A stretch of 64,000 nucleotides of DNA from contig DLHO01000004.1 in assembly GCA_002483265.1 (NCBI GenBank), forward strand, positions 124,001-188,000, read 5' to 3'. The notes beneath the pieces are model-generated. The model saw nothing but the letters and a program-made list of their open reading frames with translations. It ran no database searches and was not told the DNA's origin. A program made the position numbers and the translations under genes. Shown one piece after another: positions 1 to 7,626 of this stretch (positions within the stretch are counted from its first letter, which is position 1; every line of letters begins with the position of its first letter). This stretch comes from Flavobacteriales bacterium UBA7666. GTDB taxonomy: Bacteria; Bacteroidota; Bacteroidia; Flavobacteriales_D; Crocinitomicaceae.

Positions 1-1141
1 CGCCAACAAAGGCAACCGTTTCTTTTGGCTGAATAGTCAGATTAATATCTTTTAGAACCCAATCTTCGTCTTTGTAAGCAAAATAAACGTGTTCGAATTT
101 TAAAGGCTGCTCAAAATCACAGGTGGTAATGGTTCCTGATTCCTGAACATGCTCATCGGTATCCAACAATTCAAATACCTTGTCTGCACGAACAATTCCG
201 CGTTGAAGAATGTTGAATTTATCCGCCAGCATACGAATTGGTCTGAACAACATCTGAATCCAAAGAGTAAAACTGAATACGGTTCCAAATAATTGTTTGT
301 CTGTTAGTTCTTCACCCGTCATTGAAAATGCACACCAAACAATAAGTAGAGCAATCGAAAGTGAACTGAGGAATTCTACTACTGGAAAGAAGATGGAGAA
401 TGCCCACACAGCATTTACGTGTGCTTGTCTATGCGTTTTATTCACTTCTTGGAAAGCTGCGTATTCCATTTTTTCTCTTCCGAAAATTTGAACGATGTTC
501 ATGCCAGTCAAACGCTCTTGAACAAAAGAGTTTAAGCGGTGAACTGCCGTTCCTTCCTGCTGAAAACTTTTACGCATTGCTTTTGCAAAAACACGCGTTG
601 CGAAAATGAGAATCGGAATTGGAATGAGGGTGATAAGAGAAAGTTGCCAGTTACTAGTGAACATGAGAGCCAAAACAACAATCAGCATTAAAAGATCTCC
701 TAAAATATCAATCAGCCCGGAAGAGAAAACCTCTGAAATTGCTTCAATGTCCGAAACCACACGTGTCACCAAACCACCAACTGGTGAACGGTCAAAGAAC
801 TGCATTCTAAAAGTGGACAAATGATTGAAAACCTTCACCCGGATATCACGAATCACGGATTGTGCCATTAAATTGGAGAAGTAAGCCGTCAAAAATTGAA
901 GAAGTGCTTCAACAAGTAAAATTCCCCCTACAATTAAAGTCCATTTCAAAAACAAGCTCGGATTCTGATTGTCAACCACGTATTTCTGAACCATATTTCC
1001 AATAATCATTGGGCGCAAAGGACCAAGTACGGAAAGGGAAACGGTGCAGATGAAAGCCAAAACTAAAAGACCCCTGTAAGGTTTTGCAAATTTCAATAAG
1101 CGTCTGAAAATTCGAAAATCAATTTTGCTTTGTTTCGCCAT
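1..1141 (-). CDS. ABC exporter, fused membrane and ATPase domains (partial)
   Basis: The reading frame starts with ATG at 1141 and stays open to the window edge, so only the first 380 or so residues are present. They form an ABC type-1 exporter membrane domain with about six hydrophobic segments (for example around residues 25-45, 65-85, 145-195 and 260-285) and contain the coupling motif region SPVGGLVTRVVSDIEAI. The beginning of the ATPase domain follows, with the A-loop tyrosine in HVYFAYKDEDWVLKDINL. The window cuts off at ETVAFVG, exactly at the start of the Walker A motif. The family (MsbA/BmrA-like) exports lipids, drugs or peptides as a homodimer or heterodimer in the inner membrane. 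The substrate cannot be told from this part. It is divergent from upp. Confidence 0.9.
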   Translation of the reverse strand, partial: MAKQSKIDFRIFRRLLKFAKPYRGLLVLAFICTVSLSVLGPLRPMIIGNMVQKYVVDNQNPSLFLKWTLIVGGILLVEALLQFLTAYFSNLMAQSVIRDIRVKVFNHLSTFRMQFFDRSPVGGLVTRVVSDIEAISEVFSSGLIDILGDLLMLIVVLALMFTSNWQLSLITLIPIPILIFATRVFAKAMRKSFQQEGTAVHRLNSFVQERLTGMNIVQIFGREKMEYAAFQEVNKTHRQAHVNAVWAFSIFFPVVEFLSSLSIALLIVWCAFSMTGEELTDKQLFGTVFSFTLWIQMLFRPIRMLADKFNILQRGIVRADKVFELLDTDEHVQESGTITTCDFEQPLKFEHVYFAYKDEDWVLKDINLTIQPKETVAFVG

Positions 1142-1306
1142 GTTGCAAAATTACATCTAAGGATTGGGATATGACTTATTTTTAACTGCTAAAATTCACT
1201 AACAAAACACATTTTTATTTCCATTGTTTGCTTTTATTCCTTTATTTTGTGGATAGGCAAAATGCCTGATTAGAAAGCACAACATTTACCTCCAACATTC
1301 AATACT

Positions 1307-1954
1307 ATGGTTTACAATTTAGGTCAGTCAACATCCATCTTCAACACTTTTCTTGGAGAGTTAAGAGACTGCACGGTTCAAACTGATCCCATGCGATTTA
1401 GACGTAATTTAGAACGTGTTGCCGAAGTATTGGCTTATGAACTAAGCAAACATTTGGATTACCAAACAGAATTGGTAACAACTCCATTAGGCGAAGCAGA
1501 AGTTCCTGTCTTGAAACAGCAGCCGGTTTTGGCAACGATCTTGCGCGCTGGCTTACCAATGCATCAGGGATTATTGAATTATTTTGACCGTGCGGAAAGT
1601 GCATTCGTTTCTGCTTACAGAAAACATACCACTGCTGAGGACTTTGATATTCATGTTGAATATTTAGCCTCTCCTTCCATTGATGGGAAAACTTTGATTA
1701 TTTCAGATCCGATGTTAGCTACCGGAAGTTCTATGGTAATGGTGTATAAGGCCTTGCTAAAACAAGGAAAGCCGGCCAAAGTTCATATCGTTGCAGCCAT
1801 TGCAGCTCCCGAAGCTCTTGAATTTGTGAAGAGACATCTTCCGGATACAATCACTATTTGGGTGGGTGCAATTGATAAAGAATTAACCGCTCAATCATAC
1901 ATCGTTCCAGGTTTGGGCGACGCAGGTGACTTGGCTTACGGAGTAAAATGTTAA
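1307..1954 (+). CDS. upp: Uracil phosphoribosyltransferase
   Basis: Converts uracil and PRPP to UMP in pyrimidine salvage; cytosolic. The 215-residue length matches the family. The PRPP-binding loop ISDPMLATGSS lies near residues 137-147, and the C-terminal PGLGDAGDLAYG is the uracil-binding signature of Upp. An RAGLPMHQGLL segment near residue 82 corresponds to the conserved R-A-G-L-P/L region. A 12-base gap with AGGAG separates it from the membrane protein at 1967, which in turn overlaps the HAD phosphatase gene, so the three probably form one operon. The HAD enzyme handles pyrimidine nucleotides in its best known member, which fits the salvage theme. A near-consensus -7 element (TATTTTG) lies around 1244-1250. 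Confidence 0.95.
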   Translation: MVYNLGQSTSIFNTFLGELRDCTVQTDPMRFRRNLERVAEVLAYELSKHLDYQTELVTTPLGEAEVPVLKQQPVLATILRAGLPMHQGLLNYFDRAESAFVSAYRKHTTAEDFDIHVEYLASPSIDGKTLIISDPMLATGSSMVMVYKALLKQGKPAKVHIVAAIAAPEALEFVKRHLPDTITIWVGAIDKELTAQSYIVPGLGDAGDLAYGVKC

Positions 1955-1966
1955 GGAGATAAAACT

Positions 1967-2440
1967 ATGCACTGGCACCTATATATATCACTCTTTGGTT
2001 TATCCATGATTAAATTCATGTTTGCTCCTTTTGCTGGCCCAAGAATGCATTTAAACTATTTCGAAACCTATCTTTCTTGCGTAGCAGGAGCTTTTTTAGC
2101 AGCATTTATTTTCTATTTTTCAAGCGAGTTTTTTATGATTCGCGCGCACAATAAACGAAAAGCTCTTTTACATGCATCCATTACAAATGGAACTCCACTG
2201 AAGTACAAGCCAAAATTCACCCGTTTCAATAAATTGATTGTGAAGTTGAAGAGACGTTTTGGAATTTATGGAATTGCATTTTATGCACCTTTATTTTTGT
2301 CGGTTCCTGTTGGATCCATTGTAACTGCTAAATTCTATGGAAAAGAAAAACGCACATTTCCACTCATCTTACTGGGAATCTGCATCAACGGAGCAATTAC
2401 AACCGGCATAGCATATATTATTGAATTATTTTTTAAATGA
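1967..2440 (+). CDS. Small integral membrane protein of unknown function
   Basis: A 157-residue protein that I do not recognise with certainty. It has four hydrophobic segments, at roughly residues 3-23, 33-55, 98-122 and 128-155, and a basic cytoplasmic loop between the second and third (KRKALLHASI to VKLKRRF). The segment YGIAFYAPLFLSVPVGS recalls the small multidrug-export/COG2426 type of membrane protein, but that is only an impression. The start at 1967 has a strong AGGAG ribosome-binding site 8 bases upstream. The stop overlaps the start of the next gene by four bases (ATGA), which points to translational coupling with the HAD phosphatase. Confidence 0.75.
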   Translation: MHWHLYISLFGLSMIKFMFAPFAGPRMHLNYFETYLSCVAGAFLAAFIFYFSSEFFMIRAHNKRKALLHASITNGTPLKYKPKFTRFNKLIVKLKRRFGIYGIAFYAPLFLSVPVGSIVTAKFYGKEKRTFPLILLGICINGAITTGIAYIIELFFK

Positions 2441-3153
2441 AAGTTCGTCAGCTGTTTTTTGACCTCGACAGAACCCTTTGGGATTTTGAAACCAATTCGC
2501 GTTTCGCATTGCAACACCTATATGATGACCTGAAACTGGGCGATTCGATCGAGCATTTCATGCATTTTCACTATACCTATATTCGCATCAACGCTGATTT
2601 GTGGCAGCAATATGGAAATGGAAAGTTGACGAAAGAAGAACTGAGAGACAATCGTTTCCGCAAGGCTTTGGCGCATCACGGAATTAATGACCATGAACTC
2701 GCACAGAAAATGAGCGATGGATATATTCAACTTTCGCCACAGCAAACTGCCCTTTTCCCCGGTGCAGTTGAGATGCTTGAATCTTTGAAGGAGCAGGAAT
2801 ATTCGATGCACATCATCACAAATGGATTCAAGGAAGTGCAGCACATTAAGTTAGAGAAAAGCGGCATTAGCAGTTTTTTTAATACCGTCTTGTGTTCCGA
2901 AGAAATTGGAGTTACAAAACCGCATCGGGAGATTTTTCAGGAAGCGCTTAGACTTACGAGTTGTAAAACCGAACATGCAATTATGATCGGGGATGATTTC
3001 AAAGCAGATATTATCGGCGCATTGAATGCCGGCTGGACAGCCATCCATTTTGATCCGGAACACAGGTATAAGAAAGAACGCAATGTTCCGCGTATTCGCC
3101 AATTATCTGAAATACCTGAGGTGGTGAACCTTTTGCCAATCGTTGCAAACTAA
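2437..3153 (+). CDS. HAD-family pyrimidine nucleotidase, YjjG type
   Basis: A 238-residue haloacid dehalogenase-fold phosphatase. Motif I is FFDLDRTLWDF (nucleophile Asp9, acid Asp11), motif II the TNG near residue 130, motif III the lysine of TKPHREIF, and motif IV GDDFKADIIGA near 184. The helical cap between residues 15 and 90 is of the C1 type. Size and motif pattern match YjjG, a 5'-nucleotidase that removes non-canonical pyrimidine nucleotides; the exact substrate is an inference. Its start overlaps the upstream membrane protein gene by four bases. Downstream, a perfect 12-bp inverted repeat at 3221-3267 separates it from the converging gene. Confidence 0.85.
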   Translation: MKVRQLFFDLDRTLWDFETNSRFALQHLYDDLKLGDSIEHFMHFHYTYIRINADLWQQYGNGKLTKEELRDNRFRKALAHHGINDHELAQKMSDGYIQLSPQQTALFPGAVEMLESLKEQEYSMHIITNGFKEVQHIKLEKSGISSFFNTVLCSEEIGVTKPHREIFQEALRLTSCKTEHAIMIGDDFKADIIGALNAGWTAIHFDPEHRYKKERNVPRIRQLSEIPEVVNLLPIVAN

Positions 3154-3220
3154 TTTCTGAATGATGCGAATGAACCTAACTGAAAAATCTGCCAATAGTC
3201 TTTGGAATAGATTGTTTCTT

Positions 3221-3267
3221 TTAGGATTTTAGAACAGTCAATTGGTCTTAACATCCTAAAATCCTAA
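3221..3267. terminator. 12-bp inverted repeat between converging genes
   Basis: TTAGGATTTTAG (3221-3232) and CTAAAATCCTAA (3256-3267) are exact reverse complements with a 23-base loop. It lies between the HAD phosphatase and the converging secreted protein gene and could stop transcription from both sides. The words belong to family D. Confidence 0.5.
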
Positions 3268-3273
3268 TGTCTA

Positions 3274-3969
3274 TTATAAAATCACTTGCTTCCATTCGGA
3301 AACCAGAGGCTCATTGAAAATAAGGATAGCGTTGGGATCCGGTAGTTTTTTTTGTTGCGGAGCTTTTGGCTTTTGAGTTTCTTTGCTTGGTTCAAATTTC
3401 TCCGATTCGATATCACCGTCCAGATAATCCAGGTAATCGTCTTTCCGGTAATTCAATCTTCCGATGTTTTCTTCATCAATCACTTCTCCCTGATCACATA
3501 GTTGATAGATAACCCGGATTTCAACCGTGTCTGAAACAGCAGTAAATCCCATCCAGCCGTTTTCGAAAATCCCTTCATGGCGCAGCGCATTTGCGTAACT
3601 GGTATCAATCAGCATATGTGGAAAAACAAGTGATTCGTTTGACTGGACAATATGATAAGATGGACGATTCCGCCACCAGATTTTTGGAGCTCGGGTAACC
3701 AAATAGATGGAATCCTTGTATTTGATCTCAAAACTGATGTTGAAATATCCATATACATACCGATCTTCATAAAAGGTTTGAACACTATCGCTGTTATTGC
3801 GAATAATGACGTAGACATTGTTTTTATCCGAATAAGTATTGAGCGATGGAATATTCCGTAAATGTGGAATCGAAAGTTCAATACTGACTTTACTGTTTGG
3901 GTTCTGACCAAAAGATAAATGAGCAATCAGAATGAAAATGAAATAAGAGGTCGATTTCAAAATAGTCAT
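3274..3969 (-). CDS. Secreted protein of unknown function
   Basis: A 231-residue protein with a clear N-terminal signal peptide (hydrophobic stretch around residues 9-20, cleavage likely after SFG-Q). No family is recognised. The mature part is rich in beta-forming residues, with an aromatic-rich centre (WWRNRPSYH near residue 98) and an acidic stretch followed by a Pro/Lys-rich tail (KPKAPQQKKLPDP near 200). It ends without a recognisable type IX sorting domain. It is transcribed toward the HAD phosphatase gene and is probably monocistronic. Confidence 0.75.
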   Translation of the reverse strand: MTILKSTSYFIFILIAHLSFGQNPNSKVSIELSIPHLRNIPSLNTYSDKNNVYVIIRNNSDSVQTFYEDRYVYGYFNISFEIKYKDSIYLVTRAPKIWWRNRPSYHIVQSNESLVFPHMLIDTSYANALRHEGIFENGWMGFTAVSDTVEIRVIYQLCDQGEVIDEENIGRLNYRKDDYLDYLDGDIESEKFEPSKETQKPKAPQQKKLPDPNAILIFNEPLVSEWKQVIL

Positions 3970-4015
3970 AGTTTCAAAAGTAGTTTTAAGAATGGGAATA
4001 GAAGAAAAAGGTTAC

Positions 4016-4098
4016 ATTCTTAATGTCCTAATATCCTAAATTCTTGATGTCCTAAAGTCTTAAAATCCACAAGTCTTAGCATCTTAACATCTAAATTC
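4016..4098. repeat. Family D word repeat upstream of helicase gene
   Basis: About eight variants of a ten-base word such as TCCTAATATC, TCTTGATGTC and TCTTAAAATC in a row, with no inverted partner here. Confidence 0.6.
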
Positions 4099-4100
4099 CC

Positions 4101-4108
4101 TATCTTTG
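4101..4108 (+). promoter_or_regulatory. -7 element of DEAD-box helicase gene
   Basis: TATCTTTG matches the Bacteroidota -7 consensus TAnnTTTG, 19 bases before the ATG. Confidence 0.7.
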
Positions 4109-4127
4109 CACCCTCAAATAAAATTGG

Positions 4128-5270
4128 ATGTCTTTTTCTTCTTTCGGCTTATCGCCTTTTTTACTTCAAGCTTTAACCGAAATGAATTACGAGAAACCCA
4201 CTCCTATTCAGGAAATTGCTATTCCGGCGATTCTAACCGGGAAGGACGTTTTGGGAATTGCACCAACCGGTTCAGGTAAAACTGCAAGTTACGTTTTGCC
4301 ACTTTTAACGCAGCTTTCCAAAGCTGAAAAGGCAAAAAATCGTCACATTCAGTCACTTATTTTGGTGCCAACACGCGAATTAGCGATCCAGGTTGAAGAA
4401 GTATTCAAGGTTTTTGCACGCTCATTTCCGGAGCCTTTGAAAATCAAAGCTGTTTACGGTGGTGTTTCCATCAATCCGCAGATGAAAGCCATGATGGGAG
4501 TTTCTGTTTTAATTGCAACTCCTGGTCGTTTGATCGAATTGGCAGAATCAAATGCAGTGCATCTGACTTTGGTGAAATCGGTAGTCTTAGACGAAGCAGA
4601 TAAGTTATTGAACTTAGGTTTCCAGGAAGAAATGCAGCAGATTATTGCATTGTTGCCAAAGAAACGTCAAAATTTATTGTTTTCAGCAACCTTAAACGAC
4701 CAAGTTTCAGAAATAAAGCAAATCTTGTTGCACGACCCAATCGTTCTAAAGATTGAAAACGAAGAAGATTCCGTTGAGCTGATCCAGCAAACAGCTTTCC
4801 ATGTTTCTGATGAGCGGAAAGGACCTTTGCTGCGCTATTTGATCCGTTCACGAGACATGAAGCAGGTATTGGTTTTCACCAGTTCTACTTTTAAAGCAGA
4901 CCAAGTCGTGGAAAAACTGCGTAAGAACAACATCGATGCTCAGGCAATGCACAGTAAGAAAAGTCAGGATGCGAGAAATAAAGTTCTTCGAAATTTCAAA
5001 GCCGGGCATCTGAAAGTCCTGGTTGCGACAGATTTGATTTCGCGTGGTATCGACATCGAGTTTTTGCCTTTCGTGATCAACTACGAGTTGCCTCGTTCGC
5101 CCAAAGACTACGTTCACCGGATTGGTAGAACTGGAAGGGCGGAAGCAACTGGTGAAGCATTGACCTTCATAACTCCCGAAGACGAACATCATTTTAAAAT
5201 CATTCAAAAGAAAATGGGAAAACAAGTTCCGTTTGAAGAAACAGATCAACTGGACCTGAACAAGTTTTAA
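4128..5270 (+). CDS. DEAD-box ATP-dependent RNA helicase
   Basis: A 380-residue minimal DEAD-box helicase that unwinds RNA duplexes, with roles in ribosome assembly or mRNA turnover. The motifs are in order: Q motif (PTPIQEIAIP near 26), motif I APTGSGKTASY, Ia VPTRELAIQ, Ib TPGRLIEL, II LDEADKLLNLGF, III FSATL, IV VLVFTSS, V ATDLISRGID and VI HRIGRTGRA. It has only a short tail after the second RecA domain, so it lacks the long basic C-terminus of CsdA or DbpA types. A consensus -7 element lies at 4101-4108. A J-domain protein gene follows after 25 bases on the same strand. Confidence 0.93.
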   Translation: MSFSSFGLSPFLLQALTEMNYEKPTPIQEIAIPAILTGKDVLGIAPTGSGKTASYVLPLLTQLSKAEKAKNRHIQSLILVPTRELAIQVEEVFKVFARSFPEPLKIKAVYGGVSINPQMKAMMGVSVLIATPGRLIELAESNAVHLTLVKSVVLDEADKLLNLGFQEEMQQIIALLPKKRQNLLFSATLNDQVSEIKQILLHDPIVLKIENEEDSVELIQQTAFHVSDERKGPLLRYLIRSRDMKQVLVFTSSTFKADQVVEKLRKNNIDAQAMHSKKSQDARNKVLRNFKAGHLKVLVATDLISRGIDIEFLPFVINYELPRSPKDYVHRIGRTGRAEATGEALTFITPEDEHHFKIIQKKMGKQVPFEETDQLDLNKF

Positions 5271-5295
5271 TTCCCCATTCTCAAAAAACAAATAC

Positions 5296-5745
5296 ATGAA
5301 ACGCATTGCATCGTACAAAAAACTTTTCCAGGTGGAAGAGGAAATTAATTTAGCTCAAATAAAAACAACTTACCGTAAATTGGTAAAAGAATGGCATCCC
5401 GATAAATTTCAAGAAGAAGATCCCTTGAAGGCAGAAGCTGAAAAAAGAAGTTTGGAAATCATTGATGCCTATCATTTTTTGGTAAGTATTGCTCCTGAAA
5501 CGTTGGAGCAAAATATGGAGGAGTATTTGGAAACGATCAATACTTCCATGATTGTAGATTTCCATTACAAAGGACTGACCTTAAAAGTAACTTTCCTGAA
5601 CGGACAAGTATTCGAATATTTCGGTGTTCCTAATAACGTATACAAGAAATTAACACAATCCGCAACTCCGGAGCGTTTTGCCCGCAGGCATGTCTTTTCG
5701 TCTCACACTTACCGCATGGTGAGTAAAGGAACTGTTGAGGCATAG
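5296..5745 (+). CDS. J-domain / KTSC-domain fusion protein
   Basis: A 149-residue cytosolic protein with two domains. Residues 5-65 form a DnaJ-like J domain with the Hsp70-stimulating HPDK motif (EWHPDKF near 35). Residues 78-148 match the KTSC domain, a small RNA/tRNA-associated module, in the pattern LKVTFLNGQVFEYFGVP followed by a basic FARRHVFSSHTYRM. It lacks the Gly/Phe region, zinc finger and substrate-binding domains of DnaJ, so it is a specialised co-chaperone. It lies 25 bases after a DEAD-box helicase gene and probably shares its transcript, which suggests a role near RNA or ribosomes; that link is inference. A family A repeat follows at 5754. Confidence 0.82.
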   Translation: MKRIASYKKLFQVEEEINLAQIKTTYRKLVKEWHPDKFQEEDPLKAEAEKRSLEIIDAYHFLVSIAPETLEQNMEEYLETINTSMIVDFHYKGLTLKVTFLNGQVFEYFGVPNNVYKKLTQSATPERFARRHVFSSHTYRMVSKGTVEA

Positions 5746-5753
5746 TTGGAAGG

Positions 5754-5847
5754 ATTAGCAATGGTTTAAATATCAATTATCAAGTTGGTTTTTGGTAATC
5801 TGGTAAAAGCCAATTTGATAATTTAGTCATTGCTAATTGATAATTAT
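5754..5847. repeat. Family A intergenic inverted repeat, copy 1
   Basis: Begins ATTAGCAATGGTTTAAATAT and ends with CATTGCTAATTGATAATTA; the ends are imperfect reverse complements, so the element can fold into a long hairpin. It lies between converging genes. Confidence 0.75.
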
Positions 5848-6503
5848 TCCTCTTCCTTTCCTAAACTAAATGAAACTGGAAGTGATAGTCTTGAATTAAT
5901 CGGTTTGCCGTTATCATGAGCCGGTATAAAACGCATTAATTGGATTACACGTATTACTTCGGCATCTGCCAATGAGGATAAGGATTTCTTGATTTTGATG
6001 TCTTGCGTTCGGCCTAATGTATCTACCATAAATGAAACCCAGACTTTTCCGGTAACACTGTCAGAAGGATAAATGATGTTTTCAATGAGGAAACTCTTCA
6101 TCGCATTTAATCCACCGGGATATTCAGGCATGTCATAAATAACTCCCACGAGGATATTTTCATTTTCCAAAGTCGTAGTATCCTTGCTGGCAGAAGTTGG
6201 GAATTTGAAAGGGTCATTTTCTTCCTGAGCATTGGCAGAAATACTTAATCCTACAGCCAACACGGTCGTTGCTACTAACTGGCGATAACCTTCATATCCT
6301 TTCGCAACCTGTTTCTCAGAAAAAACACCACAGACAGTCGCGTTTTCCTGTTTGATTAGGTCTAATTCTTCTTGTGACTTATTCCTGAAATCGACAATCG
6401 TTCGCTGACATGTTTTACAATGTCTCTCTTGACCAAATGCAGCCATTTGGTTAATATCTTCCTGACACGGGAGGGAAAATCGAATATTTTTGATAGAAGA
6501 CAT
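5844..6503 (-). CDS. TonB C-terminal domain protein with N-terminal Cys motif
   Basis: A 219-residue protein. The frame is open to 6554, but the start at 6503 (MSSIKNIRFSLPC) is preferred, because a TATATTTG -7 element at 6520-6527 lies inside the longer version. Residues 1-60 contain a Cys-rich module (SLPCQED, then RHCKTCQRTIVDF, then TVCGVFS) that recurs at the N-terminus of many Bacteroidota membrane proteins. One hydrophobic segment follows near residues 73-92. Residues 125-215 form a TonB C-terminal domain (YPGGLNAMKSFLIENI, GKVWVSFMVDTLGR, RFIPAHDNGKP). It may transduce energy to an outer membrane receptor, although such proteins often lack an ExbB/ExbD partner; none is seen here. Confidence 0.8.
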   Translation of the reverse strand: MSSIKNIRFSLPCQEDINQMAAFGQERHCKTCQRTIVDFRNKSQEELDLIKQENATVCGVFSEKQVAKGYEGYRQLVATTVLAVGLSISANAQEENDPFKFPTSASKDTTTLENENILVGVIYDMPEYPGGLNAMKSFLIENIIYPSDSVTGKVWVSFMVDTLGRTQDIKIKKSLSSLADAEVIRVIQLMRFIPAHDNGKPINSRLSLPVSFSLGKEEE

Positions 6504-6519
6504 TGATTGAGCTTTGAAC

Positions 6520-6527
6520 CAAATATA
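6520..6527 (-). promoter_or_regulatory. -7 element of TonB-C gene
   Basis: TATATTTG on the minus strand, 16 bases before ATG 6503; it decides the start. Confidence 0.7.
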
Positions 6528-6702
6528 GGAGCAAAACCAATAACATGTTCTCACCGCATACCAAAAGGTAGCATCGGTTTATTTTACTTGGTCATTTCAG
6601 AATAAAACAAAAAACTATGTGCGCTATGTGACTATGTGGTTATCATATATCTTGCGTTTTTGAATCGGAAAAAACAGACAAACGATTACTCGTCAAATTC
6701 CT

Positions 6703-6710
6703 TATTTTTG
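6703..6710 (+). promoter_or_regulatory. -7 element of the DUF6265/YCII gene
   Basis: TATTTTTG, 19 bases before the ATG. Confidence 0.65.
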
Positions 6711-6729
6711 AAAGACAGATTCATTACTT

Positions 6730-7596
6730 ATGAAAAAGCTATTGTTTTTATTAATCCTTGTTGCCTCGGGTTCAATTTTTGCACAAAATAAACTTCCTGA
6801 ATTCCTTGTTGGAACCTGGCTGTCTGAAGATCAAAGTACCTACGAACATTGGGATAAACTTTCTTCAACTTCTATGAAGGGCTATTCTTACCAGATAAAA
6901 AATGGTGAAATAAAAGTGAATGAATACCTCGACTTGGTACAACGAAAAGATGGAACATTTTACATTCCTTCAGTTATTGGCCAGAACAATGGAAATCCGG
7001 TAGAGTTCAAATTGATTTCTTCAGATTCTTCATTCATTTTTGAGAATAAAGCCCACGATTTTCCAAAGAAAATTTGCTATAAAAAGCTATCTTCTACTGA
7101 GATTTTTGTGGAGGTTCTGGGAGATAAAAACAAAGGGTTCAGCTACAAAATGAAGAAGAGGGAGCCACTGGCTGAAGTAAGGAATGAAAAGAGTACAACG
7201 GATAACCCGAATTATGACAAGGACTTAGCTGAAAAACTAAAGGGTGACGATTACGGAATGAAAAGTTACATGTTTGTTGTTTTGAAAACCGGAACGAATA
7301 CTACAACTGATAAAAAATACATCGATAGTTGTTTCACCGGACATATGGGAAATATCGGACGTTTGGTAGAAGAGGGAAAATTAATCGTTGCAGGACCTTT
7401 TGGTAAGAATAGCCTTACGTATCGCGGATTGTTCATTTTGAACGTTTCAACAAAAGAAGAAGCTGAAGCATTGTTGAAAACAGATCCTGCGGTTAATTCA
7501 GGGCTTCTTGCTTATGAGTTAATTTCCTGGTATGGTTCTGCCGCACTTCCCGAATATTTGGAAGCTTCCGATAAAATTTGGCGTAAGAAATTTTAA
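6730..7596 (+). CDS. Secreted DUF6265-like / YCII-like two-domain protein
   Basis: A 288-residue protein with a signal peptide (residues 1-19, cut likely after IFA-Q). Residues 22-145 resemble the DUF6265 fold, with the opening FLVGTWLSED and a KAHDFPKKICYKK segment. Residues 175-280 resemble a YCII domain (KSYMFVVLKTG, CFTGHMGNIGRLVEEGKL, VAGPFGKN), a ferredoxin-like fold usually found in small cytosolic proteins. A consensus -7 element lies at 6703-6710. It is followed after 30 bases by a peptidase lipoprotein gene on the same strand. The function is unknown; the combination of an exported YCII domain and a DUF6265-like domain is the notable part. Confidence 0.8.
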   Translation: MKKLLFLLILVASGSIFAQNKLPEFLVGTWLSEDQSTYEHWDKLSSTSMKGYSYQIKNGEIKVNEYLDLVQRKDGTFYIPSVIGQNNGNPVEFKLISSDSSFIFENKAHDFPKKICYKKLSSTEIFVEVLGDKNKGFSYKMKKREPLAEVRNEKSTTDNPNYDKDLAEKLKGDDYGMKSYMFVVLKTGTNTTTDKKYIDSCFTGHMGNIGRLVEEGKLIVAGPFGKNSLTYRGLFILNVSTKEEAEALLKTDPAVNSGLLAYELISWYGSAALPEYLEASDKIWRKKF

Positions 7597-7626
7597 TAAT
7601 CCGTATTCTTGATTTAAATAGTTCGC

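Noticed and set aside
2335..3102. Minus-strand frames opposite the HAD phosphatase gene
   Set aside because: Shadows of a conserved gene; no signal or domain.
4016..4098. Regular word run considered as a CRISPR array
   Set aside because: Units of about ten bases without spacers or fixed repeats; no cas genes in the window.
4642..5318. Frames of 69 and 156 codons opposite the DEAD-box helicase gene
   Set aside because: Shadows of the helicase gene; no start context or recognisable domain.
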